Below are positions 19,201 through 26,500 of a DNA stretch of 54,904 nucleotides, one piece after another. Positions within the stretch are counted from its first letter, which is position 1. Each line of letters begins with the position of its first letter. Position numbers and translations under genes: made by a program. A model generated the notes under the pieces. The model saw only the letters and a list, made by a program, of their open reading frames with translations, was not told the origin of the DNA and searched no databases. The stretch lies in IMG/VR virus record IMGVR_UViG_3300033273_000309, positions 1-54,904 of that record; one strand, given 5' to 3'. Source of the stretch: a virus.

Positions 19201-21938
19201 CATATACTGATGATAGCACAGATGGTGCTTACGACTTTAGAGTAACTTCTGTTGGTTCAACAAACCAGTTTACAATTTTGGCGGGCATTAATACAATTCC
19301 ACATTATTATACTCAAAGTGGTATTGTAACGTTTAAACAACACGAACCATTCGTATTGACAGTTGAAGAAGTTCAGACCGATTCGTTCTCTGGATTCTAT
19401 CCTGGACAATTTATTAGATTTGATGATATTTCTACTTTCTTCAATGGATTTAGAAAGAAATTTACATTATCAACAACTTTGAATGGTGTAAGAACTGTCA
19501 TTGGTCTTCGTGTTCCAGATGGAACTGATCTGGATATTACCAATAATATATTCATCTATATTAATGATGTTTTACAAGTTCCTGGAACATCATATACATT
19601 CTCTGGAAGTAGAGTCGTATTTACAGAGGCGCCAATAAGTGGATCTAAGTGTGTAATTCTATATTATAGAGGATCTTCTGCGGATGTTGAAACTATCGAT
19701 CCTCCAAAGACTATCAAACCTGGAGATGGAGTTACTATTCAGGAAAATCCACTTGATGTATTTGATATTTCACAGTTTGAAAGAGTTGTTAAGAAGATTG
19801 TAACTGCAGACCAATTGGAAACATTTAATTATTTCTCAGTTGGAATCATTACAGATCCTACAAGAATTAGACCACTATCTTGGCAAAAACAATTACAAGA
19901 TACGATAATTAATGGATCACTATATTCCAAGGCTAGACCAGATTTGCAGAGTGGGGTCAAACCATTTGCAACTGTAATCAAACCAATACTTCCAGATGAT
20001 GATACAATCTATGTTGATAATGCATATCCACTCTTTAATGATGTTGATGAACTTTCTGAGGATATTAGTGATGTAATAATTGTAGAAACTAGAGATATTG
20101 AACCATGTGTTGCTGAGTCGATAGTCTCCACTTCATCTTCTATTACATCTATTAATATTGTTGATGGTGGTGTTGGATATGCTAATACACAATCTCCTAA
20201 AGTTGTAGTTTCCGAAACTGCAATTAGTCAAAAAGATCCTATTTTTAATTGGAATCCTGGAGTTGGATACACAACGGTTTATAATTTGAATTCTATTGTT
20301 TATCAAGATAGATTGGTTTCTGTTGGGGATAGTTCCGTATATCTTACAAGTCCAGATGGAATTAATTGGCAGGTAGGAACACTTGGTTTTGGTAACACAT
20401 CTAATTTCAATTCTATTGAAGCTATAAGTCTTGGTAGTACAGGCAATCTCTTACTTTCTGTTGGTAGTGCAGGTAAGATTGTAAAAGCTTTTGATGATGG
20501 AACTACTATTTCAACTTGGGAACAAATTGAAATTCAAGAATCTTCTACAGTACCAGGTCTGGGAGCTGTTACTAGAGTAAGTAGTGGTTACACTGGAACT
20601 TTCAATCAAGTTGTTTATTCAAGTATAACTAACAGTTGGGTTGCTGTTGGAGCAGGTGGATCTATCTTTGTTGCAAATGGTATAACTACAGATTCATTTG
20701 TTAATAGATTCTCTGAGACTCTATCCGATCTTAATAGTGTCGATTTTGGTACGGAGTATTTTGTTGCGGTTGGTAATGATGGTGTAATTAGAAGTTCCAA
20801 CAATGGAACTATTTGGGAATCGCACAACTCTCCAGTAATTAGTAATTTGAATAAAGTAATTTATGCTAACGGAAGGTTTATCATAGTTGGAGACAATGGA
20901 GTTGTAATACGTTCTAACAGTAGAACAGAATATGAAAGTGTTGCAACAAATCTAGGATCTGAGAACATAGTTAACATTTACTATAATTATGGATTCTATG
21001 CAGCTCTCTTAGAGAATGGAGATCTCTACTACTCATTTGATCTCAGTGAGTGGATCTACAGATCAACATCACAAACCAATCTAATTAATGATGTTGTCTT
21101 TGTTGATACTCTTGGAAGTGAAGGTAGATATATTGCTGTTGGATCTGCCGGTACTGCAATTTATTCTGAACCAGTATTTAATAGAGCAACTGCTGTTTCA
21201 AGTGTAACTAACGGTATAGTAACTTCTATACAGGTTGTTAATCCTGGATTTGGATATGTAGTTGGTGATAGCCCTTCTGTTATAGTTGAATCTGACAAAT
21301 ATTCGACAGAACTTGTCAGATCATTCAAAGTGATTGGTGATCATGGTAATCTGATTGGTATCAATACATATCTCGCTGGTACGCCTGGAATTGGAACTAC
21401 AACACCAAAAGTTTCTTTCGTATTACAATCCGAAAAATATGATAACAGTACTTTGGGAATCGGATATTCCTCATTGAATACATTTGGAGTTCTTAATCCA
21501 CAACTAACTAAAGGCGATTATTTCACCATTAGTAATAGTAACGTAGTTACTGGTGCGGCCCTAACTGGAATATCTTCTGCTGCAGGAGGAATGGCAAGTT
21601 ATCCAAATTCTATAGTTGGAGTTGCTACACAATTCTTAGATGGTGTATATCTTGTTGAAGATGTTACAACACCGTCTCTTGGTATTGTAACGGTAACTTG
21701 TAACTTTGCTCCTATGCCTGGTCATACTAATCATGTAGACATTTATATCAGGGGTGAAAACAATACTGGAATCAATACCAGTGGATATTTGGGGAGATAT
21801 AGTTGGGCTAAATTATATGATTTCCAGAACAGAGTTCTGGGTGATCCAAAGTCCTTCGATGTTTTTAATAATAATGGAATTACTGGAATATCGACTTCTC
21901 CAAAGATAATGAGAACTAGAAACATAGTAAGTCGATAA
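7215..21938 (+). CDS. Giant mosaic baseplate/tail protein with YHYH domain (4,907 aa), gp7 position
   Basis: A single uninterrupted frame of 14.7 kb, over a quarter of the window. The N-terminus (IPEFLTVESPLLVEFLGQYY; later FLPGFEARDFYENI and ILYGSDIEIIKP at ~168-228) is typical of large cyanophage baseplate proteins that follow gp6, where T4 has gp7 (1,032 aa). A YHYH-type domain starts at His1226 (HSPILGYAYDGNPIYGPYAY) and continues to ~1340 (TPEYPNGIYAYF). Many 'GxGY...P.v.I' repeats are scattered through it. Three copies of a C-RD-G unit have Cys2577, Cys2749 and Cys2885. Two DDIS-type modules lie near 3510 and 4070. EHAG/FPDGT-type repeats occupy ~3755-4040, and a BNR/Ycf48-like propeller region ~4350-4660. 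The C-terminus is GYLGRYSWAKLYDFQNR. I infer a wedge anchor plus peripheral decoration, perhaps host-contacting. The start follows the gp6 stop by one base. Confidence 0.8.
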   Translation: MSEIKRVKIDSILESQIPEFLTVESPLLVEFLGQYYKSLESQGGPIDIISNIDLYKNSKKFNRVDLISETTLTSDILTFDTTISVTSTKGWPDSYGLLKIDDEIITYTSKTETSFQNCVRGFSGIEELSSLSNPEFAVFSSTNAAEHSNSATVSNLSNAFLVEFFENFKYEFLPGFEARDFYENIKIENVAYKIKDLYSSKGTDQSYKLLFKILYGSDIEIIKPQDYTLTPSSNSYFLTKNILVEKISGGNPIDVKGNFLFQEISGIGTVSASIFNVEYRPVSDKNFYEISLDSTSFSGNFEVSGKTRILEDVSTTDNTILVDSTVGFANSGSILVKPRNSDYITINYTGKNVNQFTGVTNITKPLDFGLDLIEEKFAFSYIGVGNTSKVNFRVINVIDDIDFSNTSNLRVGDSISLSGFGRDLFDEYQFNSWIYNIPTNHNIKVITQVDTTKYRITLFDKVYFYAGEKITLKNSLDDSIDATVIDVEYSSSDVIKKYTETILIQVLNTGSYVVSGSTKITKKIYKANHYNNYFGDLSSIAAGVQNTYIGSNKDFFYVTSSGLPNYTIFSTDNKKTGSTNVGTGVTEVINVPSHQFLSGELIYYNPTDVSVTGIPTGLYYATRVDNNNLKLSYSRSDVFSQKYIKVGEGITSDIIYKSGYENKKLTHQKLLKKFPFDSSRSLFDDLNKRTTFNRELGMLINGVEILSPTLFDENIYYGALTDIEVTNNGEEYDVIDVPEIEIIDEQGGLAKAHLNISGEVKEIKILNAGYGYQEKPKITIEGGNGVGCALESNLVTTKVSAGFKADVNVDTPSNVITFLSTIPFEDGEEIVYDSNKNTDLPGIVNSSTYYVGRLTDTTIKLFNTQSDALQKTNEIDIVGVSSGFHFITTLKNKNTFTKIYVTDPGSGYSNRKIKVPSVLSANNNVTGINTFDSYIYARKHGFSDGETVLYESSDTNISGLVTTTQYKVRKLDDNRFRLFDVGIGTLQSDDNYLKNRFVKFDSLGIGTHTIGYPPIVVKVEAKSSVGSTTIIKTELKPIVLGSIDDVYLEDGGTGYGCTNIVNYHRRPNVGVSSITSEALLKPIIIGGSIVDVQIISRGQGFRENSEILISGQGNYAQLEPIVEEGKLSAVNIVFGGIGYGSSDTQLTLVNRGKNAKFLANVNEWKINQVVKSKNIINPDDDGILHVSKNPELELQFISFYVPKKLRYQLSDNFTEDNKETTGTLQHSPILGYAYDGNPIYGPYAYNTTTGGFIRRMNPGYVLEVDTTSGKRPPNFEGGYFINDYIFDGSGDLDVHNGRFAITPEYPNGIYAYFSTIEVTSGNDSVPRYPYIVGPYFYNKPIEENFLPLYNQDFNVFNTTLSRNIGPYYLNRSSSSYDLIDTVLEEYKQEFSVTEINDGKIEDVEIFSSGDNYKVDDPVDVDITGTEGVQSNIVVSELDGRTVGKFNLVEDTIGDLEFFIRYPDTVVKSTFPHQIANDQPITIGGISTITSAEFEGVQRVVVEDKEAELSEDIPDVATTGLSTFIKLKDVSGFSSNDFIGIGSETLLITKVDVQRSGFNVNRLSNTGIHTVAGDKVKLLPREFKIPTGSVKDYTFENYTTFFNPKDSVGVGTTGSFHTVVGFGTTSTKVRFVPTRSIYIPNHKYFTGQELIYSSGFAGTSLYANNPGIGVSFILYDQQKVYAVNLGQDFVGLSTLGFTSSTGIGTNNNSLEFWDQEDFSGVIGVAHSLTTVFPRITGTLKKTVGVVTTTSNHNLQVGDKIKFAINTNYNEPVKVVFDSVNRKVLMREVTFSDSDVNLDNDSVDISSYSGNIETGDKIVYISQYPIDGLENFGTYYVAKTGFDQIRFYKYREDIQDSRFINLTTIGGSDHKFYFINPQISCIRTTKIEFDLSDPSLSNLDLQFYYDVNFVEKINEREGFFVERSGIPGQADAKVVLDLSAQFFPIYYNLFPKGISIQAKRQISTDNGVLSYNKISIINHKLNRTFEVNNIVDEKSFTFFNNTKLSEIEKDILVASPTLFSYKTNSRTALGPISKLKINFPGRGYKKLPKVRQVKSDLGKNAVVKIVSPNIGKVENFTRVKDGFDYPTDPTLSPSLSVPTVVGVKDIRTIDYIGITTGGRKYNSPPKLVIKDDYLGLEAIAEVSGGSVTNVIVTKNSTSIAQPFEIIPIFNSNGYEIDTVQVAGDVITLELSNLPGLNPFIPVGYGQTEYTYPFAIGDEIFIENCRLTDETILLGRANFNSDAYNYSFFTVVGVSTANNTVTYSMTGISTGTFGTYSDEFNLGVVINKKDMPVFDMILKDDVNYASNEKISSSRFTGRIMENGWDGELDQMRLKDVSGDITVGDKIFGETSKINGTVQYFDKFNLFATLGVSRDKRSSVDLASGILNDFSQRISDNFYYQKFSYSVKSNIPYSTWRESVRSILHPSGFKEFSDLEVFTQPTVSEVSAGIAKSVNMKPTLAATDSFTFLNIDNKASFSLQKNFARVYEEELLPNGSTQNIYFDQGVDLAPYIMNRTNKVLVIDDISSQFDGTSEQYLRGRFADAADLMKLNRSFIQEEVVAFVEFNYPNIGLSTTYSKEKCLRDTGFIVDAVAHDIKYNSNNKSVEAGVYYWNAGSSYVSNETEETLFAYNYVKFLSQYVINNQTPPTLYQTTVPQEFNFALIPDPLNPDVNRYKDARNLIVANRREILDKSLASVGIGFPDFYFPGDPQTQERSRYVDGYRLIQQNKTEIVDQAWANTLLVYPGISTTIDKCKRDLGYFVDAVSTDVFTGGNKYSRDFVSLYFENGIPITNGLVGEEAESIYAFVQARDLMRTAVHNGLTITDVGVTSGPPTYGVGTTVSNTDPTACQDVQVNITTLVGIITAIVSAGTTAGLPAVNVGTYTSGGNKCFRDLGYIVDGVAQDISYGTNQHTIYNTKKYFDGVGAQRTDGLLGEEAESIYIFESAKDYIKKALTNQLNVRDFTITADPLTGFNTDPSSCSDVQTNVDTLVGILTVAIGNSSLSGIPTENYGTADCADVRSAIGNYVGIITTIIGLGTDFAPTITYPSLTRGGSIVGLTTFKLKNKGTSLFKHVFTESSVDPITDTFTIQNHNFQSGQELIYKFEGGTPVGIATTSYVSGPLDTLMVMDQGEIDGTAVLENGYNVSISTTITGISTVLSPVGPVIKNYTNCIAFNGSGGTFNATVTITYSNTTGQPLSTSITPINGGNNFAIGDLVTILGTDVGGTAGINDLTFVVSKTGPTGINTRANETYTNVGASTDTAGGTGAIFNVSRDDQGYVNSVQVVSGGSGYASTSVITIPYTGIGGTISADDVTVTPLQLGTDALPESLFVFKLNDNQFKLAGLSTSVFLDLTEGGTGTHSLEYKDPNASVMITIDGIIQKPLSRKSLSVSLGSSVSTASTTILDIATGISSLNVNDIINLDDELVSIRSIGVTSATQISVERGYFGSTAGTHEIGVAATVMNGNFNILGDVIYFDTAPYGKIGPVGLETGSIFGGRAFSRKFDASVPKDKNLLFDDISLSFTGIAATEFAIKVNGQTTDTIFNDVNSSTDINNNPVLLINNVFQDPTNDYIVDGSGTNTIKFISGTPKAGKISKVGVTSSYGYIPRLGAAAYPVVSAAGTISDVVVLGGGSGYRGVPVVSIAATIGYGASIVATVSAAGTVSGFTIVNPGTGYTTTSVPEVVIGIPTGYSNLVLGYTGGTSGVGQDAKLSVKVGFGSSITSYKFDNPGIGYKVGDKLVPLGLGTDSSLRDDTLNISNVQYDNTTGVTTITTVEVHNIDENEKVILTGIAFTCGYDEVGISTFSYDEASGICTVVTYSPHGLLRTDVDANKTSDEVFLFNLPFSCAAEHAGVTTTIFPDGTSSYGRVFPVLTSISSTSFTMNAGISTIPHVFEGWPEIGISTFAYYEVSGLSTVTTTSDHNFAVNDKFTLAGLAFTCPSNSGITSTIFPYEGSSPYGYTFTVTAVNSATEFEFNAGISSITHFYNSGGYAKKVPTAQRVLTYTDDSTDGAYDFRVTSVGSTNQFTILAGINTIPHYYTQSGIVTFKQHEPFVLTVEEVQTDSFSGFYPGQFIRFDDISTFFNGFRKKFTLSTTLNGVRTVIGLRVPDGTDLDITNNIFIYINDVLQVPGTSYTFSGSRVVFTEAPISGSKCVILYYRGSSADVETIDPPKTIKPGDGVTIQENPLDVFDISQFERVVKKIVTADQLETFNYFSVGIITDPTRIRPLSWQKQLQDTIINGSLYSKARPDLQSGVKPFATVIKPILPDDDTIYVDNAYPLFNDVDELSEDISDVIIVETRDIEPCVAESIVSTSSSITSINIVDGGVGYANTQSPKVVVSETAISQKDPIFNWNPGVGYTTVYNLNSIVYQDRLVSVGDSSVYLTSPDGINWQVGTLGFGNTSNFNSIEAISLGSTGNLLLSVGSAGKIVKAFDDGTTISTWEQIEIQESSTVPGLGAVTRVSSGYTGTFNQVVYSSITNSWVAVGAGGSIFVANGITTDSFVNRFSETLSDLNSVDFGTEYFVAVGNDGVIRSSNNGTIWESHNSPVISNLNKVIYANGRFIIVGDNGVVIRSNSRTEYESVATNLGSENIVNIYYNYGFYAALLENGDLYYSFDLSEWIYRSTSQTNLINDVVFVDTLGSEGRYIAVGSAGTAIYSEPVFNRATAVSSVTNGIVTSIQVVNPGFGYVVGDSPSVIVESDKYSTELVRSFKVIGDHGNLIGINTYLAGTPGIGTTTPKVSFVLQSEKYDNSTLGIGYSSLNTFGVLNPQLTKGDYFTISNSNVVTGAALTGISSAAGGMASYPNSIVGVATQFLDGVYLVEDVTTPSLGIVTVTCNFAPMPGHTNHVDIYIRGENNTGINTSGYLGRYSWAKLYDFQNRVLGDPKSFDVFNNNGITGISTSPKIMRTRNIVSR
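14940..16290 (+). repeat. Three copies of a 'KC.RD.G..VD' protein unit
   Basis: Within the giant gene, KCLRDTGFIVDAVAHDI, KCKRDLGYFVDAVSTDV and KCFRDLGYIVDGVAQDI begin near 14940, 15456 and 15864. Copies 2 and 3 each continue with a GEEAESIY...A.D motif and a 'D.QTNVDTLVGI' segment. Spacing is about 130-170 residues. The conserved Cys in each copy could form inter-unit contacts. Confidence 0.7.
18480..19330 (+). repeat. EHAG/FPDGT-type repeat module inside the giant gene
   Basis: Repeats of the type FTCGYDEVGISTFSYDEASG, EHAGVTTTIFPDGTSS and NAGISTIPHVFEG occur about 2.5 times. The same module, with close wording, occurs at 41449-42950 in the tail-fibre gene. Confidence 0.75.
20265..21190 (+). 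repeat. BNR/propeller-like repeats in the giant gene
   Basis: About six repeats encode patterns such as RLVSVGDSSVYLTSPDGINW, NSWVAVGAGGSIFVAN, YFVAVGNDGVIRSSNNGTIW and RFIIVGDNGVVIRSN. The 'vaVG..G.i..S.dg..W' pattern is that of BNR/Asp-box or Ycf48-like beta-propellers. Confidence 0.7.
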
Positions 21939-21945
21939 AAGATCA

Positions 21946-21952
21946 CTAAATA
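21946..21952 (+). promoter_or_regulatory. Late-promoter-like motif before gp8
   Basis: CTAAATA lies 24 bases before the gp8 ATG at 21977, in the 38-base gap after the giant gene. Confidence 0.5.
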
Positions 21953-21976
21953 AGTAAAAAAGAGTTCATTTTAAAA

Positions 21977-23572
21977 ATGCCCGCCATTATATCGGATCAA
22001 TTTAGAATACTAAATGCTGAGAACTTTGTAAAAAGTGTTTCTGGTGTGGGTGACACATCAAATAAGTATTACACTTTCATTGGACTACCAAACAGCACTA
22101 ATCCAGCTGCTGGTGGTGCAGAAACTTGGTCTACTAATACCCCTTCACCTTTGGATGGGTTTAAAGAAGAATATCAAGTAAAAGAAAGTATTATATCTCT
22201 GAAACAAATTACAAATCAAGATGTAAGGAGACTTGTCAGGAAAATCGAATGGGTCGCTGGAAATACTTATGAAATGTACAGACATGATTATAATGTCTTT
22301 AACGTTACACCAGTAACATCTCAGACTGGATTATATGAGTCTAACTTTTATGTTATAAATGAAGACTTAAGAGTTTATGTATGTCTTCAAAACGGAACGG
22401 ACCCAGAAAATCCAAAAGGAAGACCTTCATTCGATCAACCTACTTTCATTGACTTAGAAGCTCGTGCTGCTGGTGCCAGTGGAGATGGATATATTTGGAA
22501 ATACTTATATACCATTAAACCAACTGAAATCGTAAAATTTGATTCTATCGAATACATCCCAGTACCCGATAACTGGGGAACATCTGGTGAAAGTATTTCT
22601 ACAAAAAATAATGCTGTTGACGGGAAGATTGAAGTAGTCCTGATTGATAACAGAGGAAGTAATTATCAGCCCATTTCGACATCATTCTCCAATGTTCCTA
22701 TTTTGGGTGATGGAACTGGAGGTAAGGCGACAATAACAATTGATTCTTTTGGAAAAGTTTCTGAGGTATTTGTTACTGATGGTGGTAAAGGATATACTTA
22801 CGGAACTGTAGAATTTTATCCTGGAGCTCCTGGATCAGAAATAACCGGTCCACTACGTCAACTAAGTAATACCGGAATTGGAACAACTTCTATAGCAGCA
22901 TTTAATGTAATCATTCCACCCAAAGGTGGTCATGGATATGATGTGTATAGAGAACTTGGTGCATATCGAGTTCTACTTTATTCTAGATATGAAACTCAAG
23001 AGAGTAATCCAGACATTATTCTCGGAAACGATTTTGCTAGAGTTGGTATATTAAAAAATCCAAAAATAGTTGGAAGTGATACTCAAAACTTGGATGCATC
23101 TGTTGTCAGTGGATTAAATGCTCTTAAATTATCGGGGGTTACAACCAACACTACATATGCTGTAGACTCCGTTATAACACAGACTGTAGGATTGGGTTCG
23201 ACTGCGATTGGTTTCGTTGCTTCTTGGGATGATATAACAGGAGTTCTAAAATATTATCAACCAACTGGACTAGCTTCAAGTGAAACTGGTTTTAAGATTA
23301 TTCCATTTACTGCAACTCCTGATGTTGGATATGGTGTGACAATTGAATGTACTTCTATTACTGGACCGACGTTACCTATCGATCTAGCTTTTAGTGGCGT
23401 TACTACCACAATAAATAATAGAATATATCAGTTGGGACAGGAGTTTGTATCTGGTATTTCTTCTGCTGAATACAACAAAAAATCTGGTGATGTTATTTAC
23501 TTGGATAATAGGCAACCAATTCCAAGATCTGCTAACCAAAAGGAAGACATTAAAATCGTACTGGAGTTCTAA
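21977..23572 (+). CDS. gp8: Baseplate wedge protein gp8, enlarged
   Basis: 531 residues versus 334 in T4 gp8. The family features are ISDQFRILNAENFVKS and KYYTFIGLPNSTNP at the start, YHRHDYNVFN-like central text, and GDGYIWKYLYTIKPTEIVKF followed by EYIPVPDNW. The last two match T4's GDGYVWEYLF and EYIVVPW region. After this conserved half the protein carries two GxGY-type repeats (NRGSNYQPISTSFSNVPI; DGGKGYTYGTVEFYPG), which explains the extra length. gp8 dimers form the outer wedge, contacting gp7 and gp10 in T4. A late-promoter motif precedes the gene and the DUF4815 gene follows five bases after its stop. Confidence 0.85.
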   Translation: MPAIISDQFRILNAENFVKSVSGVGDTSNKYYTFIGLPNSTNPAAGGAETWSTNTPSPLDGFKEEYQVKESIISLKQITNQDVRRLVRKIEWVAGNTYEMYRHDYNVFNVTPVTSQTGLYESNFYVINEDLRVYVCLQNGTDPENPKGRPSFDQPTFIDLEARAAGASGDGYIWKYLYTIKPTEIVKFDSIEYIPVPDNWGTSGESISTKNNAVDGKIEVVLIDNRGSNYQPISTSFSNVPILGDGTGGKATITIDSFGKVSEVFVTDGGKGYTYGTVEFYPGAPGSEITGPLRQLSNTGIGTTSIAAFNVIIPPKGGHGYDVYRELGAYRVLLYSRYETQESNPDIILGNDFARVGILKNPKIVGSDTQNLDASVVSGLNALKLSGVTTNTTYAVDSVITQTVGLGSTAIGFVASWDDITGVLKYYQPTGLASSETGFKIIPFTATPDVGYGVTIECTSITGPTLPIDLAFSGVTTTINNRIYQLGQEFVSGISSAEYNKKSGDVIYLDNRQPIPRSANQKEDIKIVLEF

Positions 23573-23577
23573 TAAAC

Positions 23578-26500
23578 ATGGCACAAAATACCAACTTAAA
23601 CACTTCTCCATATTTTGACGATTTTGACCCACAAAAGAATTATCAAAGGGTCTTATTCAAGCCAGGAACTCCAATTCAAGCAAGGGAATTAACTACATTA
23701 CAGTCTCTCTTGCAAAATCAGGTTGAAAAATTTGGTAAACACTTCTTTAAAGAAGGTCAAGTAGTAATTCCTGGAAATACTGCTTATGATTCGGAATATA
23801 CTTGTGTACAAATTGACCCAACTCACTTGGGTATTGATGTATCCATTTATCTAAACTTTTTAGTAGGGAAACAGATAAAAGGTGAGACAAGTGGTGTTAC
23901 CGCTAAAATTGAAAGATTTATTACTAGTGAAGAGTCGGAAAATGATAATTTTACATTGTACATAAAGTATCAAAGTTCTAGTGAAATTAATTTTACTGCA
24001 AATAAGTTTGTAGATGGTGAAAATCTTATTGTTCTAGAAAATATCGACTATGGAATTGGTGTTATTAAACTAGAGTCTTCCTTTGCTACCACTATTATTG
24101 CAGATTCTACTGCTACTGGATCTGCAATTAAGATAGAAGAAGGCGTATATTTTATTCGTGGATTCTTTGTTGATGTGTTTCCACAGACTGTAATTTTAGA
24201 TCAATATAGCAATTTACCTTCTTATAGAGTTGGTCTGTCTATTTTTGAAGATATTGCTATGCCTTCTCAGGCAAATGCAGACCTTTTTGATAATGCAAGA
24301 GGATTTTCTAACTTTGCTGCTCCAGGTGCAGATAGACTAAGAATAACTGCTACCTTAATAAAGAAATCACTAACAGACTTTAATGACGAAAACTTTGTTG
24401 AGTTAGTTAGAATTGAGAATGGAATTATCAAAAAAGTTCCAATAAAACAGGATGTATCTACTTTAATAACAGATGAATTGGCTAGAAGAACTAATGATGA
24501 ATCTGGAGATTATTATGTTAAACCCTTTAGTGTAATTGCAAAAGAGTCTTTAAATAATGGTGTTGGAAATAATGGTGTTTATAGATCTGACCAACTAACA
24601 AAACAAGGAAATGTGCCTTCTGATGATTTATTGAGTCTTCAGATTTCTCCTGGAAAAGCTTACGTTAAAGGGTATGAAGTAGAAACTCTTATAACTGTAA
24701 ATGCTGACTTAGAAAAACCAAGAACTACGGAACTCGTTGAAGATACAACAGTTCCTTTTAGTTTAGGAAATCAACTAGAAATTAATCGTGTACATGGAAC
24801 TGTTCCTGTTGGATTTGGTTCAACTAGCACTGTAACTCTATACTCTCAGAGAACTGTTACTAATGGTGTAGCTTCCGGTATCCCTGTTGGTGTAGCTAGA
24901 GTTTATGATTTAAAATTAAAAAATGCAGAATATTCGGACAACTCCAGCGTTTTTGAGGTATCTGCTTACGATTTCCAAACTTATACTTATTTACAATTAA
25001 ACGCAAGTCTCACTCAATCTCTACCTGCTTTTGTTGAAGGTAAAAATAGTTCAGCTTCTGGATTTTTAGCCTATGATGTTAATGATAGTAGTCAAATAGT
25101 TTTATATGAAACTGTTGGTGAATTTAATAATGGTGAACAATTAAAAATAAATGGGGAAGATGTATCTAGAACTGTAAGTGCAGTTAGAGATTATAATTTG
25201 GGTGATGTAAGACAAATTGTTGGATTTACTGGAGTAACAACAACTTTTACAGCAGACACTATAATTAATGGATTAATTCCTCTTGGTCCTCCTGGAACTG
25301 ATTTTACTATTTCACCAGCATCTGGTGGAATTAGTACAGTAACTACATCAACTTCAACTTTTGGTGTAGGAATTAATACTGGTGATATTTTTGTTTATAC
25401 AAAAACAGGACAAACCAATCCAACTTATAACAGAGTAACTGAAGTAAATGCTGCTGCAAAGTCTATAAAAATAGAAGCTACTCAAAGTGTCACTGGTGTA
25501 AATAATGGATCATTGCCAACAAGTGAACTGGAAACAAGTGTTACTAAAGGAATTCCAACACTATTAAATCCAAGAAATGCATTTTTCTTTGCTGAACTTG
25601 AACATGAAAACATTGCAAGTGTTGATATTTCCGAAGGTGAAATAGTCTTTAGAAAATCATATCCAGTAACTATTGCTTCTAATGGATTAACTGCAACATT
25701 GGAAAGCGATACTAACCTTTCTTTAGAACCATTTGATGAAGAAGATTATACTTTGGTATATGATGATGGCACTGTAGAATCAATGTCTTCGAGTCAGTTC
25801 TCAATTACCAATGCAAGAACTATCACCCTCGTTAACTTGTCTCAAAATGGAACGGCAACATTAACAGCTACATTAAGAAAGAGAAGATTAAAGTCTAAAA
25901 AGAAAATCTATAATAGATGTGCTGTTTTAGATATTAGAAGTTCTAATAATAACTCATCAGGAGTGGGAGCGACTACTATTGCTGATGGACTAACATTTAG
26001 TCCTTATTATGGAACAAGAGTTCAGGACGATAGAATATCACTCAATGTTCCAGACGTAGTTACGGTATTGGGAGTTTATGAATCATCTGATGAAAATGAC
26101 GCTGATTTACCTAAGTTAGAAATCGTTGATCTCAATGCAAATATTTTAAATACGGTTAAAGGTGAAATCATTTATGGATTGACAAGTAATGCTATGGGAT
26201 TCCTTGTATCCACGAATGGAACAAATAGAGTTGATTTCTTATATGTCAATGAAAATACCTTCATACAAGGCGAAAAAATTCTTTTTGGCGAATCTAATGT
26301 AAGGGGTCAGTTGAGTCTATTGATAGAAGGTGATAGAAACATTGTATCTGATTTTATCTTTGAATCTGGACAAACTGTAGAACTTGCAGATTTTTCATCA
26401 ATAACAAGAAAACCAGATGTATCAGCTCCTTCGAGAAGATTAAAAATAGTTTATAATGCTTACTATATTGATCCAAATGATGATGGAGATTTTGTAACTG

